A stretch of 64,000 nucleotides of DNA from contig JAVBLN010000037.1 in assembly GCA_031553495.1 (NCBI GenBank), forward strand, positions 6,313 to 70,312. The letters are read 5' to 3'. Source of the stretch: Pinibacter sp031553495. Its GTDB lineage: Bacteria; Bacteroidota; Bacteroidia; Chitinophagales; Chitinophagaceae. Of the stretch, positions 8,391 through 17,772 are shown piece after piece. Under the pieces are notes generated by a model. The model did not search any database, was not told the origin of the DNA, and was given only the letters and a program-made list of their open reading frames with translations. The translations under genes and the position numbers were made by a program. Each line of letters starts with the position of its first letter. Within the stretch, counting starts at the first letter, position 1.

Positions 8391-8960
8391 ATGTTGCTCA
8401 CAAAAGAAGTTTTTCCCTACGTAGTTATTTTAAAAAATGAGAATGCACGTTATGCGAATGGCGTTGGTTTGCTGATAAGTGTGTTGTGTATTATCTTTTT
8501 TGTGTCGGAATATTTTACCAATGCCGATAGAAGTATAGTGTGGCCAATAGGCGCAGCCTGTATGGCATCTGTGGCGGCATGGAATATATGGCAAAGCAAA
8601 AAAGGAAAAAAATCGTATTACAAACCCGGCTTTATTATAGCTGCTATTGTGTGGCTAAGTATGCCCTACCTTCACTGGTTATCCATTTTGCTCATAATTC
8701 TATACTTCCTGGAGCACCAGGTAAAACGTCCCCAGGAAATAGGATTCAGCGAGGAAAAAATTGTAGCCAACTCCATTTTCATCAAAACATATTATTGGCA
8801 GGATTTGAGCAACGTAGTGTTAAAAGACAATATTCTCACACTCGATTTTCTCAACAACCGAATTATTCAAAAAGAAGTGCTGGATGATGATGAACCCGAT
8901 GCCGATGAAGATGAATTCAATGATTTCTGCAAAATGCAATTAGCAGCTAATAGAAGATAA
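8391..8960 (+). CDS. Small membrane protein with C-terminal soluble domain, paralogue of the protein at 9376
   Basis: A 189-residue protein of unknown function. Hydrophobic segments near residues 24-42, 50-65, 79-95 and 97-106 suggest four membrane spans. The soluble tail (about 115-189) reads as a short beta-rich domain (EIGFSEEKIVANSIFIKTYYWQDL) with an acidic stretch (DDDEPDADEDEF) and an ending helix FCKMQLA. The protein at 9376 has the same plan: membrane spans, then an I.F..(x)..F.W..I domain, then an E..FC terminal helix. The two are therefore diverged copies in tandem. The soluble part resembles PH-like YcxB-type tails, but I cannot confirm that. Confidence 0.7.
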   Translation: MLLTKEVFPYVVILKNENARYANGVGLLISVLCIIFFVSEYFTNADRSIVWPIGAACMASVAAWNIWQSKKGKKSYYKPGFIIAAIVWLSMPYLHWLSILLIILYFLEHQVKRPQEIGFSEEKIVANSIFIKTYYWQDLSNVVLKDNILTLDFLNNRIIQKEVLDDDEPDADEDEFNDFCKMQLAANRR

Positions 8961-8981
8961 AACAGCCATTTGATAATAGTA

Positions 8982-9080
8982 GAAATGAATTTGAAAATTT
9001 GAAAATGTGCTAATTTGAAAATGCGTTGTGATAGAATTGTTTATTAATTCGATGATTCAATAATTCAATGATTCGATATT
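8982..9080. repeat. Octamer short tandem repeats (TTTGAAAA and AATGATTC units)
   Basis: Period-8 units TTTGAAAA are followed by an AATAATTC/AATGATTC tract. The first part closely matches 18677-18715, including the interrupting TGTGCT(G/A)A unit, so the tracts share origin. Confidence 0.6.
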
Positions 9081-9133
9081 TCCATGAACCTCTGATGGCT
9101 GCTTATACCAAAACACCGGCAACCGGCAACTTG

Positions 9134-9202
9134 ACACAGCTTCTCTACTGCCAACCGCCTACTTCCTACTGCCCACTGCCTTCTGTCAACCGCCCACTAA
9201 AG
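9134..9202 (-). repeat. Heptamer tail (tail H) of repeat copy 5
   Basis: TACTGCC, AACCGCC, TACTTCC, CACTGCC-type units end in CCCACTAAAGTT at the core, the same junction as at 3660, 22147 and 29840. Confidence 0.7.
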
Positions 9203-9258
9203 TTCCTACCGTACAAGTGAGTGACACAACGATGCTTAATAGTAGCACTACCGCCGGT
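9203..9258 (-). repeat. Dispersed intergenic repeat, copy 5 (type A)
   Basis: Minus-strand copy, standard core, CCGCCGGT end followed by CAACAAAAAAA on the plus strand. Confidence 0.85.
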
Positions 9259-9375
9259 CAACAAAAAAAGGAGCTTAATACAATACGAAGTATGCCTATC
9301 TCATAGCATTTCAAATCTCAAATTGTTTTATGGATTTTCTAAAAAAACGCATCTCATACTGAAACAACCCTTCTT

Positions 9376-9981
9376 ATGAATGCATTTGCTATAAACATTA
9401 TTCATCCTGAATTTGAAAACTTAAAGAAAACAGGCCGTTTTCTTCATCTTACAGCAGCAGTGCTCATTATTATTAACGCATTTACACAGTATACCAGCCT
9501 TGAAAGCAACCCGCTATTTTTTTGGTGCCAGGTTATAATTGCCGCCGACATTATTATTCTCATTTTCACATGCAATAACCTTGCGCATGAACTTCCCAAG
9601 ATAAATTTAACCTTCCGCATAATAGAGTGCATATTGTTTTTAGGTGTTGCCATTTTGTTGTTATTAAGTCATAAATGGTTGTCGGGCGCCGCTTTGTTCT
9701 GTGTAGGCGTTGCCTATTGCTACTTATTTTACTGCGAAAAAAAATCTTCACGCCGTGAAATGATCGCCTTTCATCATACCGGTGTAGCCATAGCAGGCAT
9801 TCCGGAAGGAAGGTTTTTTTTGTGGTCGCAAATAGAACGTATAGAAGCTCATTACGACAGCATTTCCATCAAAACATCATTTAATAAAACCTACGATTTC
9901 TCATTAAGGCGCAACCTTGCATTCGAAGAACTGGAACAAATTCACGAATTTTGCCGGTATTATTTAGGTCAGTCCGATTGA
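9376..9981 (+). CDS. Membrane protein with C-terminal PH-like domain, paralogue of the protein at 8391
   Basis: A 201-residue protein with four hydrophobic segments (about residues 22-38, 47-66, 78-95 and 99-118), then a soluble domain (MIAFHHTGVAIAG, FFLWSQIERIEAHYDSISIKT) and a final helix with EFCRYYL. The soluble domain pattern of alternating strands with an F.W..I motif resembles bacterial PH-like domains on membrane anchors; this is an inference. It precedes the radical SAM gene by 55 bases on the same strand and may be co-transcribed with it. Function is not recognised. Confidence 0.72.
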   Translation: MNAFAINIIHPEFENLKKTGRFLHLTAAVLIIINAFTQYTSLESNPLFFWCQVIIAADIIILIFTCNNLAHELPKINLTFRIIECILFLGVAILLLLSHKWLSGAALFCVGVAYCYLFYCEKKSSRREMIAFHHTGVAIAGIPEGRFFLWSQIERIEAHYDSISIKTSFNKTYDFSLRRNLAFEELEQIHEFCRYYLGQSD

Positions 9982-10036
9982 GGATAATGGCGGCAACGCC
10001 AGATAATTGGCGGGCCACACACATTATCAAGAGTTT

Positions 10037-11341
10037 ATGTCGCAATTGCAATCATCTCCTTACATTTTATTTAGTGACGGGAAAGGAAATATTTTTGAAG
10101 ATACCAGTTTGTATGCCGTGGGAAGAAGCGGCTGGGACGCATTTCCCATACCCCTTGAAGACTGGATAGAACTGCCCAATGGCGGCAATTTGTACGAACT
10201 GCCCGGGCGACGCGGCATTGGCATTGATGTGGCCACCGGCGACATGCGCCTTTGCGAAAAAGGCTGGGCTGTAGCGGCTTTTATACCTCCCGCTCACACC
10301 GGATTATTTATTGCCGCCTACGAAACTTTGCCCAACGCACCTACCCTCCCGTTATTTTGCTATACCGCTGCGGGCTGGATGGATAATAAGTTTTATGTTC
10401 CTGCCGTTAGAGTTGAGCAGGACATCCGCCAGGAATGCGCCGGGTATGACCAGGATAAAATCAAAGACGGTGTTGCGGGTATTATAAACGCGTACCCGCA
10501 CAACAGGCTCGTAAAACACCTTGCGGAAAATTGTTGCAACACCTATCAATGCCCGGCTGCACGAAATTTCTTTTTGGGCCGCTGGGAATGCCCCGTGCCC
10601 TCTTCTCCGGCCTGCAATGCCAATTGTATCGGATGTATTTCCTTTCAACCGGAAGATGAAACAATTGTGGCCACACAGGACAGGCTTACCTTCAAACCTA
10701 CGGCGCAAGAAATTGTGGAATTTACCGTACCGCACCTGCAAACAGCGCCTTTTCCGCTTATAAGCTTTGGGCAGGGCTGCGAAGGCGAACCTTTATTAAT
10801 GTGGGAAACCATTCGCGAAGCCATTATAGAAATCAGGAAACATACACCCAAAGGCAGCATTAACATTAACACCAACGGTTCAAAACCCGGTGCCGTAAAA
10901 GCCTTGTGCGAAGCGGGTCTTAACAGCATTAGAGTAAGCACCAATTCTGCACGCGAACATATTTATGAACCCTATTACAGGCCCAACAATTATGCGTTTA
11001 AAGACATTGTAGAAAGCCTGAAAATTGTACGCGATTATGGCGGATGGGCTTCTATCAATTACTTTGTTTTTCCGGGTATGACGGACAGTGTGGAAGAATA
11101 TGAAGCACTTCGCAAATTGATTATTGAAACGGGTCTCAGCATGATTCAATGGCGCAATTTCAACATTGATCCGGATTGGTATATGGGAAAAATAGGCGTT
11201 CACGAAACCGGCGACATTCTTGGCATAAAACAACTAATGGAACTGATTCACGATGAATTTCCTAAAGTAAAATTCGGCTATTTCAACCCATCCATGGAAA
11301 GAATTAAGGGCAATTATGAAGTAGATTTCGCACACTGGTAA
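10037..11341 (+). CDS. Radical SAM protein of unknown substrate, with long N-terminal domain
   Basis: The [4Fe-4S] cluster motif CxxxCxxC is present as CNANCIGC (Cys193, Cys197, Cys200), followed by the GGE-like SAM contact FGQGCEGEP and a TIM-barrel pattern (SININTNG, IRVSTNS). Unusually, about 190 residues precede the cluster, and that part carries further Cys pairs (ENCCNTYQCP, near residues 165-182) and an ELPGRRGIGID segment. No SPASM or peptide-binding motif is visible. The ATG at 10037 gives 434 residues; an in-frame TTG at 10007 is possible. The only same-strand neighbours are the two membrane paralogues upstream. I do not recognise the subfamily. Confidence 0.82.
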   Translation: MSQLQSSPYILFSDGKGNIFEDTSLYAVGRSGWDAFPIPLEDWIELPNGGNLYELPGRRGIGIDVATGDMRLCEKGWAVAAFIPPAHTGLFIAAYETLPNAPTLPLFCYTAAGWMDNKFYVPAVRVEQDIRQECAGYDQDKIKDGVAGIINAYPHNRLVKHLAENCCNTYQCPAARNFFLGRWECPVPSSPACNANCIGCISFQPEDETIVATQDRLTFKPTAQEIVEFTVPHLQTAPFPLISFGQGCEGEPLLMWETIREAIIEIRKHTPKGSININTNGSKPGAVKALCEAGLNSIRVSTNSAREHIYEPYYRPNNYAFKDIVESLKIVRDYGGWASINYFVFPGMTDSVEEYEALRKLIIETGLSMIQWRNFNIDPDWYMGKIGVHETGDILGIKQLMELIHDEFPKVKFGYFNPSMERIKGNYEVDFAHW

Positions 11342-11360
11342 AGCTGTAATTTTTTATGGT

Positions 11361-11430
11361 ACCAGCGATGGTATTTCATGGCATCATCGTTGCGTCGCAT
11401 TTCGTTCATCGGTAGAATAAATATTAGGCG
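11361..11430 (+). repeat. Dispersed intergenic repeat, copy 6a (type B)
   Basis: Type B left arm ATGGTATTTCATGGCATC, core GTTGCGTCGC, right arm TTCGTTCATCGGTAG. It follows a T-run. It meets copy 6b head to head, forming an inverted pair between convergent genes. Confidence 0.78.
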
Positions 11431-11500
11431 ATGATTAGAATTACTACAGTTGAAGTGTGCGACGCAACCCAAGCCCAATCAAGGCTCTGCGGCCGACTCC
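11429..11500 (-). repeat. Dispersed intergenic repeat, copy 6b (type C)
   Basis: Minus strand: GCAGAGCCTTGATTGGGC left arm, core GTTGCGTCGCACACTTC, right arm GTAGTAATTCTAATCATC. It is followed on the plus strand by CCATAAAAAAA, the usual boundary. Confidence 0.75.
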
Positions 11501-11566
11501 ATAAAAAAACAACACTTTATAATCACAATGCCCAGGTTAAAACACTGGGTTCCACTATAGATTCTC

Positions 11567-14431
11567 CTACCTTCCCAGCAAACTGATTGGCAACACAAAC
11601 TCCCACCGGTTACGGCCTGTGGCGCCAAATAAATCATCATCCAACAAATAGCTGTAACGAATTCCAAAACTAATGGGCAATTGGTTCCACCATTTGGTAT
11701 CAAAAAATATTTCAGTTCCCGCGCTTCTGAAATCTGCCTTAAATTTTGATTTGTCTCTTGAATAAAAATCCTGTACGTGAGTATAATCGAAAAATAAATT
11801 GGCGCGAACACGTTGGAAATAAATAAGATTAGCAAAGCCCCAATCAGGATAGGCAACCGGGAAATGGTAATTTACACCCCATTTATACATTCTGTACAAG
11901 TTTACTGACTGATAGCCTCGTGAAAATGGCAGCCCATTCGAAAACAAAAACGGATGACTCAATGTATCCCGTCCCTGGAAAGCCAGGTTTACAACCATAT
12001 TATGCGTTGGATAAAAACCCGGCCAATACAGATTCATATTTGCCAGTAGTTGCATGGCGGTATATTTTTGAACAGCCGTTTTATAATTCACCAATATGGT
12101 TTGGGCATATCGCGGATATATCTGCTGCAACGCTTTTTGCACCTGGTTGGAGAAACTGATAGTATTGTTCAAATATCCATAATCAATGGTGCCGATCGAA
12201 TCTTTATATGAACCTTTAAAATAAGAACTGTTATAAACATAGGTGCCGGATAAATTTAATCTTGTGATGTATTTGCCTCTACTCAAATTAAGTGGCACGT
12301 TTAAACCGGCAATCCATTCCAGCTCATTCCAGTAAGCACGTTTGTTGCTTCCTAAATTTCCATTTCTATCAATTATATAAGAAAACCCGGCGGAGATATA
12401 AGGAAACAAATTTCCATACACAGCATTAAATCCAAACTGTTTAAATTTTTCGTCGCGGTTATAATTGAAAAACAACTCAGATTGAAATGTATTCAATATG
12501 TTTTCACTGTAAACTGAAAAATAATAATCGGGATCTTCAAACGCTGGCCGCCAGCTATGAAAGTTAAACAGGCCGCTGGTTGTAGAATATTTTTTAACAG
12601 GGTAAATACTATCGGTTACATAGTTGAGCAAATCACTATCGTATTGGCCGCTAAGCGAATTGATACCAAAATCATTTTTCACCGGCTTAAAAAAATCATT
12701 AACCGTTCTCCATGAAAATCGCGCTGCACTCGATTCTTGTAAGCGCATACCCGTTGCCGTGAAATTTATCCATGCCAGTTTATCCTCACCGGAAGTTAAC
12801 TGATAATTTCCTGTAACGCCTTTCATTTCCGGGTGTTGCAACCGGTATATCTTCTGCTCGCTCAAAATAAACGCGAACAATTCATCTTTTTCTTTTGCGG
12901 ATGCGGTAAAATAAACGGTATCTCCTTTCACTTGCGGAAATCCAATTACACGCCATGTAAAGGGAAACAGAAAAGTCTCGGAATCCCGGGTTATATTGAT
13001 CAACGCAAGAGTCATTTCACCTTTATTATTTCGAACGGCGGAAATAATTCTTTCGTTATCTAAAAATTTCGGATAAGTATAAAACAGGTTTTGACTATTA
13101 GATAATTTTTTAAGAACGGCTCCACTTTCAGGATTTATAATATGCAGGCTGTTATGCAGATCGGGCAATACTTCTACGGCTACAATCCTGTCGCCGGACG
13201 CGTTTATATCCGGTGAAAAATATTTTGACTTACGTGTAACCGCATACTGTTTGCCGGTAGTAATATCCAACAATTTAATTTCGTTATAATCTTTGTAACC
13301 CCAGCGCACATCACTTCTGAACGCAGCATACACCAGCTTATTATTTTTTATAGAATAATAATTATCCAGCGACACATCACGCACTCTTATTCTTTTTTCA
13401 ATGCCATTGTTATTTATTACGAAATGTGGAATTTGCTTATAGCTGCTGCCAACATATAACAAACTGCCATTATCATAATTTGGAAATTCTTTATCACCTT
13501 CAAAATGCTTTGTTGAATAAACTCTAGCGCTGTCCTTCAACAATTGCCTTTGCATAAATGCGATGCTTTCCTTTTTAAATTTTGCATAACTTTTACCGGA
13601 ATACTTTTTCACCGCTTTTTGAAATGGGTAGAATAACCCTTTAAACGCGGCCGCGTCGTGTGTTACATTGTTCCAAAATTCATTGCCATATTTTTCTCTG
13701 CCATAAGCAGTCATTAAATAACCGAGCGCATAATGATTCGGCACAAAATCACGATAAGATCCGTTACGCAGCTTCATCCACGAGTAGTTTTTTTGTTCCT
13801 GCCACAGCGAGCGGTAAGCATTAAAAAAGTAAGGCAGCCTGCCTCTTCCCTGGTTGCTTGTAAGTGTTTCATTATATACCGCGTCGCCTTCCCAAAACCA
13901 GTTTGGAATAGTAAGATTATTGGCCAATTCCTGGCCCTGCTGACCAAATAAAATTCTAAACACTTTCGCGAGACCAACATTAAAATTATTATACTGTTCC
14001 ACATGCCTGAACTCGTGAATAGTTAGCTGATCAATCCACGGAAGGCTTCCTAATTCAAAAGAGTTTTGTGAGGGTGTTAAAAAAAATTCACTACGGTATG
14101 GACCCAACTGAACAAACGCGTTGGATACAAGCGTTTGATTTTGCAATACGATACTTATTGGTTTATACTTATTGCCAATAGTTTTGGAAACTGACGATTG
14201 TAAACGGCTCACAATATTTTCAATTCTTTGCGCGGCACTATCATTTCCTATCGGAAAAATTACCCTGGCTGTTTTATTAGTAACCTGTTGCCATTTCAGC
14301 GAAGTGGGATTGCCGCCAAAAATCTGTGCGCTCAGGTATTGCACACATAAAACAAACACCGCTACAAGTAAACATTTCATATACATTCGCAACAACAAGT
14401 TTTGCTTTATAACACCGGATGCTTTTTTCAT
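11567..14431 (-). CDS. Exported HExxH metallopeptidase-like protein with propeller and outer-membrane barrel
   Basis: A 954-residue protein with a signal peptide (hydrophobic core about residues 19-33, cleavage near LSAQ). An N-terminal gluzincin-like zinc site follows: HEFRH (His139, Glu140, His143) and WEGDA, with Glu181 as likely third ligand. Residues about 320-600 show repeated blade-like segments (YFSPDINASGDRIVAVE, LAWINFTATG) typical of TolB/DPP-type propellers. Residues about 640-954 alternate as an outer-membrane beta-barrel (LNLSGTYVYNSSYF, NWFW-type aromatic belts) and end at a terminal strand. Such a three-part protein would sit in the outer membrane with a periplasmic or surface peptidase. 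Substrate unknown. An alternative start is Met16 or Met18. Confidence 0.8.
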   Translation of the reverse strand: MKKASGVIKQNLLLRMYMKCLLVAVFVLCVQYLSAQIFGGNPTSLKWQQVTNKTARVIFPIGNDSAAQRIENIVSRLQSSVSKTIGNKYKPISIVLQNQTLVSNAFVQLGPYRSEFFLTPSQNSFELGSLPWIDQLTIHEFRHVEQYNNFNVGLAKVFRILFGQQGQELANNLTIPNWFWEGDAVYNETLTSNQGRGRLPYFFNAYRSLWQEQKNYSWMKLRNGSYRDFVPNHYALGYLMTAYGREKYGNEFWNNVTHDAAAFKGLFYPFQKAVKKYSGKSYAKFKKESIAFMQRQLLKDSARVYSTKHFEGDKEFPNYDNGSLLYVGSSYKQIPHFVINNNGIEKRIRVRDVSLDNYYSIKNNKLVYAAFRSDVRWGYKDYNEIKLLDITTGKQYAVTRKSKYFSPDINASGDRIVAVEVLPDLHNSLHIINPESGAVLKKLSNSQNLFYTYPKFLDNERIISAVRNNKGEMTLALINITRDSETFLFPFTWRVIGFPQVKGDTVYFTASAKEKDELFAFILSEQKIYRLQHPEMKGVTGNYQLTSGEDKLAWINFTATGMRLQESSAARFSWRTVNDFFKPVKNDFGINSLSGQYDSDLLNYVTDSIYPVKKYSTTSGLFNFHSWRPAFEDPDYYFSVYSENILNTFQSELFFNYNRDEKFKQFGFNAVYGNLFPYISAGFSYIIDRNGNLGSNKRAYWNELEWIAGLNVPLNLSRGKYITRLNLSGTYVYNSSYFKGSYKDSIGTIDYGYLNNTISFSNQVQKALQQIYPRYAQTILVNYKTAVQKYTAMQLLANMNLYWPGFYPTHNMVVNLAFQGRDTLSHPFLFSNGLPFSRGYQSVNLYRMYKWGVNYHFPVAYPDWGFANLIYFQRVRANLFFDYTHVQDFYSRDKSKFKADFRSAGTEIFFDTKWWNQLPISFGIRYSYLLDDDLFGATGRNRWEFVLPISLLGR

Positions 14432-14438
14432 TATTACT

Positions 14439-14482
14439 ATTATACTTTACGCAGCATAAATTTGCGCATGAAGCTTTACATT
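14439..14482 (-). repeat. Palindromic tail module (tail D) of repeat copy 7
   Basis: TATACT, then ACGCAG and CATAAATTTG, aligned base for base with the tails at 61 and 17728. It begins only about 8 bases upstream of the start codon at 14431, so it may lie in that gene's 5' leader or promoter. Confidence 0.65.
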
Positions 14483-14549
14483 GCCGAATAGCATTACTAC
14501 CGTACAAGGGAGTGACACAACGATGCTTAATAGTAGTAATACCGCCGGT
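14483..14549 (-). repeat. Dispersed intergenic repeat, copy 7 (type A)
   Basis: Minus-strand copy between divergent genes, standard core with one G substitution (CAAGGGAGTG on the plus strand). Confidence 0.85.
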
Positions 14550-14695
14550 CCCAAAAAATCATTGCACAATATTATCCTGTTTGAAAATATATTTTTGCTA
14601 CTTCAAATTTATTATAGAAAATAGCGATTGCACGGAAATAAGCAGCTTTTTATAAAAAATGTTTTTACTTTTCTTTTCTGTTGTAATTTGCATGA

Positions 14696-15199
14696 ATGGA
14701 AGAAACACTTGTAATTCGTTCCGCTGACCTGGAAGATATTAACGCGATTGGCTTTTTGGCTTATCAAACCTGGCCCACAGCTTATAAGGACATCCTTTCG
14801 TTTGAACAACTGCAATACATGTTGCAAACAATGTACTCCCCTGCTGCCTTGCAAGAGCAGATGCTTCATCAGCATCATCATTTTTTCGTTGCTGAAATTG
14901 AAGGCAATGAAGTGGGTTTTACTTCTTATTCGGAGATTGAGCCGGGTGTTTTCAAAATCCATAAAATTTATATACTTCCTGATCTGCAAGGCAAAGGTGT
15001 AGGCAAAGCACTTATTGACACGGTGATTGAAGAGAGCAAAGATGCCGGTGCAACACGCATTCAACTGAATGTAAACAGAAACAACAAAGCAATTGAATTT
15101 TACCTTCGAAATGGTTTTTCAATTATTAAGGAAGAAAATATTGATATTGGAAATGGCTATTTCATGAATGATTATGTGATGGAAAAAATAGTTGAATGA
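14696..15199 (+). CDS. GNAT family N-acetyltransferase
   Basis: A 167-residue cytoplasmic acetyl-CoA-dependent acetyltransferase. The GNAT fold is visible: an N-terminal strand (LVIRSADLEDINAI), motif A with the acetyl-CoA pyrophosphate loop IYILPDLQGKGVGKAL (Q/RxxGxG/A as QGKGVG, about residues 98-110), and motif B (NRNNKAIEFYLRNGF). The C-terminal YFMNDYVMEKI matches the usual last strand. Substrate is not predictable. A TATTTTTG sequence at 14590-14597 matches the -7 box but lies about 100 bases upstream. The gene stands alone. Confidence 0.88.
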   Translation: MEETLVIRSADLEDINAIGFLAYQTWPTAYKDILSFEQLQYMLQTMYSPAALQEQMLHQHHHFFVAEIEGNEVGFTSYSEIEPGVFKIHKIYILPDLQGKGVGKALIDTVIEESKDAGATRIQLNVNRNNKAIEFYLRNGFSIIKEENIDIGNGYFMNDYVMEKIVE

Positions 15200-15272
15200 A
15201 GTCAGAGGTCTGAAAGCAATGCCTGTCATACTGCTTTTTCAAGCTTTCAAGTTAGCATATTTTCAAACTGAC

Positions 15273-17492
15273 TCACAGTTTCTCTATCTTATCCCTATCT
15301 CCTACTATCCACACTATATCATCCCATTCAAACTGTGTGTCGGAATGGGGATTTAAAATGCGCTCGCCATCTCTTTCAATACCTACAACCAATCCGTTTG
15401 TTCTTTCGCGAATCTCAGAATTTCGTATAGTCTTTCCTGTAAGGTGATTATGACTATCGACAATTATCTTCGCCAATATCAGATCTTCTTCCACTGCCGG
15501 CAATCCGGAAGAAGCATGATCTTCAATTACAGGACGAAATTGTTGTAGTTGCATATCTGTACCTATAACACCAATCTTATCGTATGGGTATAATACCTCT
15601 GTTCTTGTAGGCGTTTTTATAAAGTGTCCGCCACGATCAATGGAGGCAATATTAATGCCGTATTTTTCGCGCCAGGCAAGCTCTTCCAAAGTTTTGCCGA
15701 TGAACGACATATTAGGATGCACATCAAAATAGGCGAAGTGCGCATCCCAAGGAGAAAGGTCCTGATCTCCTTTTTCATACCGTATAGATTCGCGTTCATT
15801 AAGATTAGAAATAAAACGCTTTTCTATACGATGATAGAAATCCTGTAATCTCCTGGAAAAAATAAATAATACTACTACAAGTATCAGAGCGGCTATTCCA
15901 ATGGAAATCCAGAATGGAAATAACTGGCGGAAAAGAAACCCAACCAATAAAACCGCGGTTATATTTCTTGCAGCCTCAAGCATAAGCAATGGTCCGCGAT
16001 TATACTTTTTATCCAACCACAGCGATGTGGAGTGCTCGCTTCGCACACGCTTTACCATAAGCGCCCATAAGAATGGCGAGATGACACATAGAGTTACAAA
16101 CAATATGGTGAGATTAGCCACTATATTGTTTTCAATGCGTCCTCTCACAAACGGTGTTAAATAATATGATGCTAGTAAAATTACAGCCAGTATTACCACG
16201 CCATTTGTAATAATGATACTCAGGTAAGCCCTGATCACTTTTTTCCAGTCGGTTTCGGCCTGTATGGTTTGCGTGCCCGAACTATACCGCTCAATAGCCT
16301 GCAGCCAACTCTTTGGCAAATGATTTCTAAGCCAGTCGTACAGAGGGTTTGCAAGCTGCATCATATAAGGCGTGGTAAATGTTGTAACTCCGGAAACCGC
16401 CACTATAACCGGGTAAATAAAATCGCTTGTCACCTTTAGTGTAAGCCCGAGCGAAGCTATAATAAACGAGAATTCACCAATTTGCGCAAGGCTCATTCCC
16501 GCCTGAACCGACTCCTTTAGCGGCTGCCCCGAAATGAGCGCTCCGAGCATTGTTCCCAAGGTTTTACCCACTATTGTTATAAGCGTAACAATTACAATAG
16601 GCCACGAATAATCCAGCAAGGTTCTAGGATTGATCATCATACCTACCGACACAAAAAATATGGCGCCAAACAGATCTTTAACCGGTTTTACAAGGTGTTC
16701 AATCTTCGTACCCTCCTTCGTTTCCGCCAAAATGGAACCCATAATAAATGCGCCAAGCGCCGGAGAAAATCCTGCCTGCGAAGCAATAAACACCATTACA
16801 AAACAAAGCGCCACAGCCGTAATCAGCATCGTTTCCTCATTCATCAATCGCTTTGCTTTTGTTAAAAAAGTAGGTATAAAAAATATACCGGAAACAAACC
16901 AAAGAATTAAAAAGAACAACAATTTAGTAATAGAAAAAAGCATATCCCATCCGGCAAACTCACGACTGACGGCAATTGTAGAAAGTAATACCATTAACAC
17001 AATAGCAACAAGGTCTTCTATGATCAGAGCGCCAAACACCAGACTGGCAAAATTTTTAGTCTTATAATTCAGCTCCTCAAACGCCCTGATAATAATGGTT
17101 GTAGACGACATAGACAACATGGCGCCCAAAAAAATACTATCCATCGCCGACCAATCCATCAGCCGCCCTGTATAATATCCCAAAAAAATCATGCATATTA
17201 TCTGTACGAAAGCCGTAATAGATGAGGATCCTCCGGCTTTTATCAATTTCTTAAAGCTAAACTCCAACCCCAATGCAAACAATAAAAATATCACCCCAAT
17301 TTCTCCCCAAACATGCACCCCTTCTAAATCTCCAATTGTGGGGTACAAATTGGTATTAGGCCCCACAAACAATCCCGCCAGAATGTAACCCAATACCAGC
17401 GGTTGTTTCAAGCGTTTGAAAATAAGAGTAACTATACCAGCCGATCCTAGTATCAATGCCAAATCCTTAATAAGCATAGGTAAATGATTCAT
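15273..17492 (-). CDS. Monovalent cation:proton antiporter, CPA2 family, with RCK_C domain
   Basis: A 739-residue inner-membrane exchanger. Residues about 1-390 contain twelve or so membrane segments with CPA2 marks (GYILAGLFVGP near residue 35, FLLFALGLEFSFKKL, EDLVAIVL, and QIGEFSFI near residue 340). Further membrane segments follow at about 410-550. The soluble C-terminus (about 590-739) holds a TrkA_C/RCK_C-like domain (GKTIRNSEIRERTNGLVVGI, WIVGDRD) that usually binds a small ligand to gate transport. It is related to KefB/YbaL-type K+ or Na+ exporters; the ion is not predictable. It converges on the GNAT gene with a 73-base gap and is longer than KefB because of the extra membrane segments and tail. 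Confidence 0.86.
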   Translation of the reverse strand: MNHLPMLIKDLALILGSAGIVTLIFKRLKQPLVLGYILAGLFVGPNTNLYPTIGDLEGVHVWGEIGVIFLLFALGLEFSFKKLIKAGGSSSITAFVQIICMIFLGYYTGRLMDWSAMDSIFLGAMLSMSSTTIIIRAFEELNYKTKNFASLVFGALIIEDLVAIVLMVLLSTIAVSREFAGWDMLFSITKLLFFLILWFVSGIFFIPTFLTKAKRLMNEETMLITAVALCFVMVFIASQAGFSPALGAFIMGSILAETKEGTKIEHLVKPVKDLFGAIFFVSVGMMINPRTLLDYSWPIVIVTLITIVGKTLGTMLGALISGQPLKESVQAGMSLAQIGEFSFIIASLGLTLKVTSDFIYPVIVAVSGVTTFTTPYMMQLANPLYDWLRNHLPKSWLQAIERYSSGTQTIQAETDWKKVIRAYLSIIITNGVVILAVILLASYYLTPFVRGRIENNIVANLTILFVTLCVISPFLWALMVKRVRSEHSTSLWLDKKYNRGPLLMLEAARNITAVLLVGFLFRQLFPFWISIGIAALILVVVLFIFSRRLQDFYHRIEKRFISNLNERESIRYEKGDQDLSPWDAHFAYFDVHPNMSFIGKTLEELAWREKYGINIASIDRGGHFIKTPTRTEVLYPYDKIGVIGTDMQLQQFRPVIEDHASSGLPAVEEDLILAKIIVDSHNHLTGKTIRNSEIRERTNGLVVGIERDGERILNPHSDTQFEWDDIVWIVGDRDKIEKL

Positions 17493-17660
17493 TCCTGTCT
17501 ATTTTTTATTGATATCGAAACGTGTCAGCAGGCCGGGAAACTTTGAAAAATATAGATGAAACCGGTGCCAGAATAGAAATTCAAACCCCACTGATGATTA
17601 ACAACCTGAACTTTCTATACTTCGAACAGATATAATTTCATGCATTTATCTTTTTGGGAA

Positions 17661-17727
17661 TCAGCGGTATTGCTACTATTAAACTTCCGTTGTGTCACTC
17701 ACTTGTACGGTAGTAATGCTATTCAGC
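17661..17727 (+). repeat. Dispersed intergenic repeat, copy 8 (type A)
   Basis: Plus-strand copy after TTTTTGGGAA, left arm with CGGTATTGCTACTATTAA, core GTTGTGTCACTCAC. It lies in a 411-base divergent gap. Confidence 0.85.
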
Positions 17728-17772
17728 AAATTGAAATATTCTTGCACAAATTTATACTGCGTATAGTATAAT
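17728..17772 (+). repeat. Palindromic tail module (tail D) of repeat copy 8
   Basis: The inverse orientation of the tails at 61 and 14439: ATTCTTGCACAAATTTATAC, then TGCG and TATAGTATA. Finding it inverted along with its core shows that tail and core move as one unit. Confidence 0.65.
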
